Shown: one piece after another, positions 1 to 10,900 of the stretch
Layout: the number at the start of each line of letters is the position of its first letter
Position numbering within the stretch: the first letter of the stretch is position 1
Assembly (NCBI RefSeq): GCF_000524195.1
Contig: NW_020170393.1
Coordinates: 62,001 to 126,000 of the forward strand
DNA: 64,000 bases
Source of the DNA: Echinococcus granulosus
Lineage: Eukaryota; Platyhelminthes; Cestoda; Cyclophyllidea; Taeniidae
Direction: 5' to 3'
Translations under genes and position numbers: made by a program
Notes under the pieces: model-generated
What the model was told of the DNA's origin: nothing
The model's database searches: none
The model's input: only the letters and a program-made list of their open reading frames with translations

Positions 1-456
1 ACTTCCCTCTGGGTCTGTACACAAGCCATCTTTCTCTCCAAATTTGGCTGGGGTAAAAATCTTTTCTAGATTATTTGGGTCTCGATTTATCACATCACAA
101 AATCTTATAGATGACATATTTGTGTTCCCCGTAAATGCATCAATGAGTTCCTCATTTTCCATCTCGACCTTACAAGTAGCTGGACCATAGCTACAGATGT
201 CTACACCTGCATTGTGTATATCGGCACCATCCGAATAAGTCGACTCCCGTCCATCATTTGGATCGGCTTCTACGGATTTATCATTACGGTATCCATTGTT
301 GAGATGGTACTGCAATGAGTTAACATCATGGAGATTCCCGGTGATGTTCTCAAGAATATCTCGAACCTTGAGACCCCCAAAAAAATCATCATCTGCGTCA
401 ATAAGGTGGGGAAGAAGAGCGTCCAATACCTGACTGACTGATTTATTTGATTGCAT
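1..456 (-). CDS. Unrecognised acidic protein, N-terminal part (runs off window)
   Basis: On the minus strand an ATG at 456-454 opens a frame of 152 codons that reaches base 1 without a stop, so the gene continues outside the window. The frame begins MQSNKSVSQVLDALLPHLID and is acidic, with a run of Asp near residue 25 and little hydrophobic character. I see no signal peptide, membrane segment or catalytic motif, and I do not recognise the family. An open frame of this length with a non-repetitive sequence is unlikely by chance in AT-rich spacer. The start is the first ATG after an in-frame stop upstream. It lies head-to-head with the eIF3e gene, with about 0.78 kb between the two starts. It could be a first exon that ends beyond the edge. 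Confidence 0.55.
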   Translation of the reverse strand, partial: MQSNKSVSQVLDALLPHLIDADDDFFGGLKVRDILENITGNLHDVNSLQYHLNNGYRNDKSVEADPNDGRESTYSDGADIHNAGVDICSYGPATCKVEMENEELIDAFTGNTNMSSIRFCDVINRDPNNLEKIFTPAKFGEKDGLCTDPEGS

Positions 457-1239
457 TTATTCATTCACTCCTTATGCCAGAGGGCTTGGCGTGAACTGTT
501 TTACAAACACGCGAATTTATTGATCACTTGGTGCAAACGTAGATTATAAGATAAAATGAAGTAATACAAAAGAGCAAATCTAGTACATGCTCAATTATGC
601 ATGAAGCAAATTGGCTTTTGTGAAAAAATTATCAGGATGCAACCAAGTAACACAATAAATATATAGATGTAATATGGTTCATTCACTAAGAGGTCATATT
701 TTTGCACCATTTTGGACATCATCTGAAGTATAAATACGTTTTTAGAGTTACCATTTTTGGTGCCACTGCAAAAGCATTCCCAAGGCAGTCATTATGATTA
801 TCAAGGATTTCCAAATCCAAAATCAAAGTCAAAAGCGTCGTAGATTGCAGGTTTAACAAGTTGTGGACAAACATTTATGGTAATTTGTTATAAAATCCTA
901 CATCGGACTCAAAGCTCCACCCTTCTTAAAAATGAGGCAAATTAAGATCTGCACCCCTTAGTATCTACCTACTACTTTTTCATAAGGCACCGTGGCTTAG
1001 AAAAATTGGTTATGAAAAGGGAATCGAACCGGTAAAGTGTTAGAATTTGTTTTAAGATACACTTTATTAGTGATTGGCACCAGTTCCCTTTCCAAGGAAA
1101 CCTTAACGATAATGTGTATGTTCTCGCAGAAATTCTTGCTTGAAAAATTTGTTCCTTTAATTTAACTGACAATTAAAATGCACCTTGTTTTAATCACCTG
1201 CCCGGTGGTGCCTAATTAGAAAAACTTCGTGGATTCAGA
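457..1239. other. Intergenic spacer between divergent genes
   Basis: AT-rich, non-coding spacer separating the minus-strand frame ending at 456 from the eIF3e start codon at 1240. It must hold both 5' flanks and possibly a shared promoter. I see no clear core promoter motif, repeat or RNA gene. A tRNA-like T-loop string near 1019-1030 did not fold and was rejected. Confidence 0.5.
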
Positions 1240-3522
1240 ATGGCCAAGTATGATCTTACTAAGACGATAAGTCGGTATCTAGACCGACACCTTGTAGTCC
1301 CTCTGCTCGAGTATCTTTCAGTCAAATCGGTTTGTTTTCAGGGCTTTGTTATGCCATTTTAAAAGATATACGATGGTGACTCTATTTTGCGAAGTAAACT
1401 TGACCTCTTAATGGAAACCTCAATGGTGGACTTTACTTGTCTCACATACAAACTACTTCACAATGTTGATGATGTACCAGAGGGTAATAGTGCTCTGAAT
1501 ATCAGAGTTTCTAGAATTAATTAAAAAGCGTCAAGATACCCTTGATCTTATTAGAGTTATGGAAGAAAAGATGGCACCAATCGACAAGATTTTCAGTACT
1601 GAAACTATGAAGGAAATGGTGCAATGCAAGGTAGCTAAAGAACTCTTTCAAAATCTGGAGGCCAAATATGGGTTTAAACCAGACATGCTTGACGACATGT
1701 TCGAGGCCGCTAGGGTATGCTCCCCTCTGCTGGTTTTACTTCATCACTTGTTTGTGTGTGTTCATTCATGGAGGTTTGATTCATTTGAGCTTACGTTTAG
1801 TTGGCAAACGTGGTATGTACGTTCTCTGCCGTAAGTAGTTGGTTAGATGCATGCTAACTAGCATCTTTATTTACTCAGGTCTTCTATGACAGTGGCCTTT
1901 ATGATACGGCTTCTGATTACCTTCGTATCATTCGTCAACTTGTAAGTTCAACAGATAAGAGGCATCTTCATGCCTGCTGGGGACGTTTGGCGGCAGAAAT
2001 ACTAGTTCAAAACTGGGACGAAGCACTAGATGATGTTGAGAAGCTGAAGGATGCTATTGACTGTCAGAGTGACGACAGGGTAAGCTAAATGCCCTTCCCA
2101 TTGTGGTCAGTACGATTTCATCATTAAATGTGCATTTTTCATTACAGCTCCGACCTTCTGCTGAAACTTACCTGTTCCAGCTTCAGCAACGGACGTGGCT
2201 CCTGCATTGGTCACTCTTCGTTTTCTTCAACCATGTTCAAGGAAAAGAAAAGTTAATAGATTTCTTCCTAAATAACCCAAAGTGAGTAGCTTTGAAAAAT
2301 TTGTATTACTAAGTCAACCACAGAAATGCGTTCACTAGCCTTTGCTCGTGCCTTGATTCCTTCTACCATTGTGCTTAAGCATACTTTGTCACCTTCCTTG
2401 CAGTCACCTGAATGCTATTCAAACATTGACACCACATCTTCTTCGCTATCTGGCCGTCTGTGTGGTGGTGAGCAACGACAAGAGGAAAAAGAATCAGCTG
2501 CGTGAAGTCGTTCATCTGATTCAGCAGGAATCATACTGTTATAAAGATCCCATAACTGAGTTCTTGGAGTGTCTCTACGTCAAGTTCGATTTCGACGGGG
2601 CTCAGCAGCAGTTGAAAATCTGCGAGACTGTGAGTCGGCCTTTCCTGTTCCTGTTGTAGTGCTTTATCAGCGATAGTTGCAGTGGGTTGAATATCTTTCC
2701 CTCAAAGGTCATTCCAAACGACTTTTTCCTAACGGGCTGCTACGAAGATTTCATGGAAAATGGTCGGTTGTTGATGTTTGAGACCTTCTGTCGCATCCAT
2801 AACTGCGTCGGAATCAAGTAATTGCATTGCTCCAGTTATTCAAGTACTGCTATTTGTGCCTAAATGCACTAGTATTCGTATTTGCTTTCCTCATCAAAGT
2901 ATTCGCAAAGAGTGTACTATTCACTTATCAGACTTAGAGCCGATTGCGTTGTGCTCGCCGTTACAGAATGTTGGCTGAAAAGCTGAATATGAATGTTGAC
3001 GACGCCGAGAGCTGGATTGTCAACTTGATCCGAAACGCTGAAATGGACGCAAAGATCGATTCAAAAAAAGTGGGTCTTTCAACACTATCTCTTTATATTA
3101 GTTTAATTTAAGACAACTCTTCCCCATAACAATTTTATTAGATTCTGTTGGGTTAAACTCTGATCCCCTTTATTTTAGGGTCTTGTGTTTATGGGAACAC
3201 ACACAGTATCGCCTTACCAACAGGTAGTTGAGAAAACCATAAATGGTGCCTTCACTGCCCACAAACTGCTTGACAGACTAAAGAGCTCAAAATTGGATGC
3301 TGAAGCTGTAAGTCTTTCCATGATTCGCAGAGGTGTCTACTTCTCTGTCCCCTTCCAAATCGATATCCTTATGGGGTTCATTTGGATTTGCATTAAGCAT
3401 TGATAAGTTTAGTGGTTTTTTCTTTCATGTTTTAGCTTTGCTGGAGTCCCTCTGTTGGTTTGGGTTTGCTTTACTCATTTTTCTTTTCTTTACCTTAGTG
3501 GAACGCCACGTCCCGGGCCTGA
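1240..3522 (+). CDS. EIF3E: Eukaryotic translation initiation factor 3 subunit E (INT6)
   Basis: Ten exons: 1240-1329, 1366-1483, 1515-1714, 1879-2079, 2148-2281, 2404-2629, 2708-2817, 2967-3069, 3179-3307 and 3499-3522. They join in frame to 444 codons plus stop, against 445 aa in human eIF3e. The start [19 protein letters not shown] matches the conserved family start. Other landmarks are [52 protein letters not shown] and [20 protein letters not shown], the last from the PCI domain. The last exon gives only W-N-A-T-S-R-A, in place of the usual NWATQDSGFY-like tail. eIF3e is a core PCI subunit of eIF3, which loads the 40S ribosome onto mRNA in the cytoplasm. Introns 1 and 2 are only 36 and 31 bp, typical of flatworm genes. 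Every junction is GT-AG. Confidence 0.96.
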
Positions 3523-4928
3523 ACTGTGTACCCCTCACCACAAATACTAATCTGGTGTATGATAATTATGACCTCCCTTTACTAAACTTCTGAGGGGCTT
3601 GAAATGGTAGGGATTTAGTCGAAGTTTTTACGTGAGTTGAATTACGGGATTGTGTTGTTTTAGGCTTAACTTTTGCCGCCTACTTGTTCCATTTCCTCGG
3701 ATGCGTTTGCATTGCGGGTGCAAAGACCTGTGCCGCGAGCAGGCGCTCGCGGCACTCTTATGCACGAAAGGTTGGGGAACTAGCGCAATGGCGTCCCTAG
3801 CGCCATCACGAACCTGGGGTGCAATACAAGTCGGATTTTGTATCGGTTCTCCGCGGAGGTTGTAACGGGTTACTGTGACGCGGTTTGCGAATGTGTGACA
3901 AACTAAGCGAGAAGGGAGACCCGATCCTAGAATCGGGAAATGGTTTGGTGTGCGGTATTGGAGTGATTTTTGGGGGCAGTGTCAGTTCTAGTTGGTTTTG
4001 TAAACTTGGGTTGCCCGCCAAAGGGGTAGCTCCTATGAGCGGCGTGGGAATGGGTTGCCACGTAGGATGGGGATGTTTACAAACTTGGGAAGAAATCGAG
4101 TGTAGGGACTTGCTCGGGGGGATGATGAGGTGTGGCAGAGGTACTAGTCGGTGATTTCTACAAATATGTGGAAATAGGCTGCGACAGGACGACTGGCTTT
4201 ATTAGACAGGTCGGTGGATAGTCTTATGGCGCCTTAAGTCTTTGCTGAAATAACACGTTAGAATGATGTGGAGGAATACATACTTCTGACCCATAAGAGT
4301 CGGAAGGCTGCCAGCATCATCCGAAATCCCCTCTCCTTGATCAGAGCACAGCCCTTGGGGACAGGAGTGCCAGCACGGTTCTACATGCTGTTAAACAAGC
4401 AGTCAAAGCTCTACGAGAAGCTCGGGTTTTGTTTCCTGCCAAATTGCAAGGCATTCCCGATCATTGTCGGTGACAACAACTAAAACTTAAGTATTCAAGA
4501 TCTAAATATGTTTCTGGATTTAGCACAGTTTGGCAATGTACCTTGGACGATAACTACTAAAATTGAACGGGGTAGAGAGTAGATTTCCGGTAAAAACAGT
4601 CACAAGAACACTGTTGAACAAAAAAGACGCTGTGAACAATAAGAAATATTGTTTTGCCTTCCTAAATTGTGGTTAATTTACTCGATGTATGGTCATGTTC
4701 TCTACAAATCTACCTAGTTAACTCTCATGATTTAGCCTTGGCCTAAATACCTCTCTGTTAAAATTGCTATTTTAAAGTAAAACACCGGGCTTTCGAAAGC
4801 ATACCTTGTGGTTTTTAGGAATTTTATGATCTCGTTTATTTGCATCAACGCTACTAACTGAATGATGCGTTAATGTGAAAGACCAGTTGGAACATGGCAT
4901 TCTCTGCATTGGTGGGCTTGCGTTAGAA
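3523..4928. other. Intergenic spacer with a GC-richer patch
   Basis: Spacer between the eIF3e stop and the PKA-R start. Bases 3650-4480 are clearly richer in G+C than the flanks and contain a perfect hairpin (3731-3754). Several short open frames occur at 3885-4154 and 4268-4483, and another frame is open from about 4290 to 4451. None matches a family I know. The patch could be an old mobile-element remnant. The rest (4490-4928) is AT-rich and must hold the PKA-R 5' untranslated region. Confidence 0.45.
3731..3754. repeat. Perfect inverted repeat (hairpin)
   Basis: TGCCGCGAGC at 3731-3740 is followed by a 4-base loop and its exact reverse complement at 3745-3754. The stem is 10 bp and very GC-rich, inside an otherwise AT-rich region. 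It could be the tip of a mobile element, a folded RNA element or coincidence. Confidence 0.7.
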
Positions 4929-7900
4929 ATGGAAGATGATTTATACGCTAAGGAGCTTGATGACTACGTCAAGCGGCATAATATTCATAAAATTCTAAGA
5001 GAGTCTATCGTAAATATCTGTCTTTATCGTCCCGATGACCCCATTCGCTTCCTTCGTGAGTACTTCGAGGCTCTCGATGTAAGTGTTGTTTGTTCTTCAG
5101 CAAATTATTCGTGCGTGTAGTTAATCAGACAAGGTTTTGATCTTTCTTTCTGGAAACTTTTTAGACCTCTTCGCCAAGTTACACTGACCCTGCGTCAAAT
5201 CATACATTAAGGCGTACAGTTTCAGCCGGAAAGCAATCGTCAGCTTCGTGTAGCGGGAATGCTAGTTATCCCTCACCATCGGCTGGTTCTGAGCCATCTC
5301 CCAATCCAGACAACGATCCCCCAGATGAGCCATCAACAAGTACTCAACGATGTCATTCGGGTGATCGGTGCTCTAGCAATCAAAATGGACTCAGTGATGT
5401 TGATGACGCCTATGGCAGTAGTGGCGAAGTGCAGTTCCATTCATTCCCCACCCCGACTGCAGTGAATTGCAGTTCATCGGACCCAATATCTGCTAAGCGT
5501 CGTGTTAGACGTGGGGCTGTCAGTGGCGAGGTTTATACCGAAGAAGACGCAGCTTCCTATGTGAAAAAGGTGGATCGTCGTTGCTGTATTTTGCTTCGCT
5601 AGGTCTTTTATAACAGTGAGATTTTCTCTTAGTTGTATAACTATAAATGATTGATTGGAGGGTTCATCCGTATACATGGTAGAAATAAATTCGTTTGTTG
5701 ATTATTAGCTAACGACCTAGAGTTGTCTTTCAATTCTCCTTCCAGGCTTTTACATGTTTACTTTCCGTTTGTTCGGCATTTTTTAAGTCGTCTTAATGTT
5801 TTTTTATGCTTTTGTTTTTGTAATTAACACAAATCCGATATTTTCGCCCATTCCGTACGCTATTCTTGATTCACCAATCAGAGAAAATAGTGTTAGTTTT
5901 TATTATCCAAAAATTGTTCCTGTACTTTGTGCGTGTTTCCTCCGTTTACGGGTTCGTATAATATTTGCATTAGTCTGTCAGGTATTCATATCTTCTCACT
6001 TTGTGCAAACGAATTCTTATGTCTCCTCTCAAACCCCAGTGACGTTTATTCATTATGTTTACTAAAATTCCCTGTAAATGTTGCTAGTTTTTTTAAAAAT
6101 GAGCTGCTAATGCAGGTTTCTCATTTGCCCTCGCAGGTTGTCCCTAAGGACTATAAGACGATGACTGCGCTATCAAAAGCCATCGCTCGCAACGTCCTAT
6201 TCGCCCATTTAGACGAAAATGAGAGGAGGTAGGTCGTTCGTGTTTTTTCCCATTCTCGTGTTCTTTTAATTATAGGGAAAAAATGAATTGTTTCTATTCG
6301 CACCACTTTGTGCATTTGCTACCCGAGTGCTTTAATGACGGCCGCATGAATGCAACCAAATACTTGGCTCTAAGATCCAACTTGACTTCCTGCATTCCAC
6401 CATGGCTTATTTGTTGTTAGTCGCCGTCATAAAAGTACAGCGCTGTATCGTTTTCGTCTCGTGCCAGGTTGTTCCGATGCCATTTGAGGTCTTTCTTCAT
6501 TGGGTTCCAGTTTTTGCCTCCTATTTTTGAGCAAATTTTAAGATCTTGAGTAAGCAGGCAATTCTGTGGTGCCATTTTTTCCCTTGCAAGATTTCATTCG
6601 CGTTGCATCGATACTTTATTCACTGCCTCCCTTCACCGTCATGACCAAGTGTGTGGCTCGTTTTTCTAGGTGCTTTCACTTTGTCTAGGACCGTTTTTAA
6701 TTTATCTTGCCACTTTTTATTAGCAGAATACTCCTTCTGACGAATGAATTCTCCTCATTGTTTTTAAATCTTTTTTAACATTTGGTTAAAAGCTCCACTG
6801 AAGTTCTTTGTAGTTTCTCCGCTGCTTCTCCTCGTAAATCTCCGTTCAAATATTTCACTCACTAATCTCTTCTTTAATGCACCCATTTTTACATATGCTT
6901 AAGAGCTCGTAAAGTTGGTAAAAGAAGTCATTTAGGTGTGGATTTTTGCATGTGCTGTCGGTCAGTAAATTTTTTTTCTATTTTGATTATCGTACTGTTC
7001 CCCTTTGCTAAAGCGACATCTTCGATGCAATGTTTCCCCTTCACCGCAGCCGTGGGGATATTATAATCAAACAGGGCGACGATGGAGATAACTTCTACAT
7101 TATTGACCAAGGCAAAGTGGATGTGAGTCAAGTAGTCTTGCTTTTTTGCTTCGGTCGTCGTCTAGCCACCTTTTCTTAGTCCCAGTTATTTCTGCTCATG
7201 GGCTTCAATGAATATCAAATGACCGTCTCCGGGAACATCTACGGTCAATGCACCACTGCTAAACCATCAAGTGTGACCCTACTTTATGTCTCGTAGTTAG
7301 AATTTTAAGTCTTAATTTATTAGCTCGATTCCCATTCAGAAAATTGCACATTTTTGTAGATTTAAATGGATATGAAATTTAGCTTGGCAATTTTTTTGTC
7401 AAACGCATGGGGCTAGAATATATGACGAGGACTTCAGATATCTAACCTTATTCGACAGTAAAATCGTGTCTATTGCTGCCCTCGGTGGTTCCATTTCCGA
7501 ATCGAAGAGGTAGCGCTTCGAGCCAGCAGAACTTTTGGCAAGGCACTTTGGACCCTTTCCTCATATGTCTGAATGTTCTACTGCTTTGCGTGTTTGAGCA
7601 TTTTTGTTATTTGCACTTAGACTGTAGGAGGAGGCCTTGAATACCCTAAAATGGTTTTTTTCGCTAAAGCGGATACTTTCCGTTGGGGCCCGTCACGAAG
7701 GTGCGCCGTATTCGAAATAAGAAGGCGGACACCTGTGGTTCCATCTTGATTCCTCCCGAAATCCATTAACCATGCCACCAACCGCAATTTCTGAATTTCG
7801 CATAGATAATATGCATTTTCTTTGCCAACATTGGTCCATGCGTAAGACAGTGGTTTAGTTATGTCCCTGTTAGAAAAGATGTAAGCCTTAGGATTTCTTC

Positions 7901-10900
7901 GATCTGTGCATTAATCTGGTGTTAAGTAGAATATGGGTCGCTTGTCCTAGTAATGATAGTAACAGCCCAATGTGGTGTATGCCTACTTTGGAGATATAAA
8001 CGCTATTAAAGAGCTTCGGTGTGGATGTAGGCAAACGTCTTCACAGCACGTCCCATGCAATCCCAACTTTCTGATTAATCTAACCCCCTAAAAATTGTTC
8101 CGGTTTTAATGGGTTTTTCAAACAGCGTCAAATTTCTTGAATTTTAGGTCATTTCGCTTTGGGTGTTTTTGTCTTCTGGAAGATGAACTACTCCGGCGGT
8201 CTCTCATGATTATAAGTTCCTCCACATATTTCCGAGTTCGTGCAATTTCTGTCCTTTCAGTGCCTTCTTTAATCAATTTATGCCTATTCTAGGGTATTTT
8301 AGTGGGCTAAGCAGCTTCACTGTAACACACATTCCTTGTCTTCCCGTTATTATAGCCAGTATTGGCAAGCCCATTAGCACGCGCATCCGTTTGCTGTTAT
8401 AGTTGACTCTGTCCTGTGGTGCTTTTCTTCAGCAGTGTAACACCTGCTAGTATTTTCTCGGGCCCATTAACCCTGGGTGGAATCTGGTGCTGCAGGCTGC
8501 CGACCGTACCACGCAGTCCAGGCCGGCCTGTTTTATGCCGGTCATGGGTGCGGTGTGCTGTGCTGAGTCACTGCCGCTCGTGATGTAACCCCTTCGGGTA
8601 TGACGTGGTGGTGGATCTGCCAACTGAATCTTGCAGTGGCTAGTGAACTAAAACTGCTGTCTGTACAACTCCTAAGGGGATCTAAGTCTACACAGGTCAC
8701 AGCAAAACTGCTAGTTTGATTTATAGGATATGAGGATGTAGTATACAAAGTGCTAATGCGCTCCAATTTTGAACCCTTATCGTCCCATCGGTGTGCTCTG
8801 ATCATGTGCACCGAGGCAGAGGCATGAAGCAATTTACTTGTATAAGAGGAAGGTTACTGTTTTTTTTCATCGTTCTGAGTGAAATCGTAAGCATGTTACA
8901 TTGCAATTGAGCTTGGCTAACATATTCTGCTCTGCATCTCTATGTCTCCGCCCTAGTCGTAACAAGCGATTATTGCTTTAATCCGCATGCTTGGCCATTT
9001 GGGGCTCAATTCTTTTTAACTTTTGCTGTCGCGTGTTGTCTTAAAGGTTCATCCGTGTTTCTATCTCTTCATTATTAAGAAGAGTCATGAATAGGCTTTT
9101 GGTTAATTTGGATTCTAAAGAAATAATCCAAATGTACGTTTGACCCCTCAATTTCGTGAGTCGAAAGCAGTACGACTTCTCTACACTTATCTACCATGTC
9201 ACTCCACCATAGATATATGTGAATGGCGAATTTGTTAGCTGCATCGGAGAGGGAGGTAGTTTCGGGGAGTTGGCCCTCATCTACGGCACTCCGCGGGCAG
9301 CGACAGTGAAGGCTCACAGTGACGAGGTGAAGCTGTGGGGCATTGATCGCGACTCCTATCGCCGCATCCTTATGGGAAGCACTATTCGTCGCCGCAAGAT
9401 GTATCAGGACTTTTTGGCGCGCGTGCCCATCCTGGGTAGGTCAAACTCGCCTCGCCAAACATCCCTTTCAACCCTTCCCACCCGGCCATTCTGTCTGCCC
9501 AGGCTTCTACTACTCCTTCCTCTTTTACAGACAATCTGGAGAAGTGGGAGCGACTGACTGTGGCTGATGCATTGGAGCCGGTTCGCTTTGAGGCGGGTGA
9601 CTGCATTGTCCAACAGGGCGATCCGGGCGATGATTTCTACATCATAATTGAGGTGTGTGCTTCTTTCATGACTCCATTGTCTTCACTGCGTAATGTATAT
9701 TGGGGATTTTCTCCTCATTGTTTTTTCATTCCCCCCGGCTTCGTTGACTCATCCTCTCCTAGCCATTGCTTTAGACCCTGTATGTAGAAACCGTACTATT
9801 GTGTTTATTTGTCTTTGTAACAAAAACGACTCTAGGCATATATTTACACTTCTCACATTAAAGTTGTCATCCAGCGATGGCTGGTAGCTGTTCACCTGGG
9901 TTATTTGTTCGCTTCAAAGTTTCATAATAGCATTTTTTTTTTCCATTCAATGAACTAAATTGCATTACACATTGTACTTAATGTGCTTTCGGTGCTCCAT
10001 AGTAGTTTCTGATTACATATAAAGTTGATATTGTCCCTTCGCGTGCGCGCTTTACCCTTTCCCTCATACTGTCTAATCTCAACTCCTCCTCTGTCTTGGG
10101 TTCTGGGCTCACCCATTGGGAGGTCGCGGTACTTGGTCGGAGGTATCATATTGACCATGTCCCATCGGCTGGTACATGAGTGGATTGAGCGATCAAACGA
10201 TTTTATCTGCATGGCCCATATATATGCACGCGGTTCTTTGATTTTCAAGTATTTATTGTGTTACGCTTTCTTGAGGCAAGTATTAACCCCAGCGAAAACC
10301 GAGCTGAAATTCCCCTCAGCGCTGTCAGGTATTTTATTTTTTTGTGCTATTCACCTTGGTTATCGGCATCACATTTGATCCTCCGCTAGGTAGTTTGCTT
10401 TAAAGCGGGGATTTTTTCACAGTTTTCCCATAACTTTTTGCCACGAACCATGTGACCTGTCAGGACAGTGTGCGATCAAAGTTCACGTGACCTTACGCCA
10501 TATTCAATCTCCGTCCTGGCCGAAGAGTGTTAATAAGCGTAGTCATGGCATCTTTGTATTTTACTGGCTGTGTCTTCCTTCTGCCAGCATCAATTTGGGG
10601 TTAGAAAGAGCAACCAGGTACAAGTCCTATATGTACAATTTTTCTGGTTTTTTTCTCCCAATTAGTGCAACATGCTATGGGTCTTAATATATTTTTTGCC
10701 GACCTAGTGCAACGTTGCTCAAGCGAAGAAAGAGGGAATCGACAGCTCTTTGTTTTTCTCAATTAGAGCTGTGTCACTTTATTCATCGTATTCTTCGATG
10801 CCTTCGGTGAAGGTTCAACATTAGCAAGCAAAACAGAAGAGTTGGTTTTTTAGGATTTTATTTACCCAGGGTATGAATAGGCCAACCATCTGCCATCACG

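Noticed and set aside
1015..1045. tRNA-like T-loop string on the minus strand (GGTTCGATTCCC)
   Set aside because: The flanking bases do not form the T stem, and no anticodon or acceptor stem could be placed.
4268..4483. 71-codon plus-strand frame as a last exon of eIF3e
   Set aside because: eIF3e already ends in phase at 3520-3522 with a total length matching the family; this frame has no eIF3e similarity.
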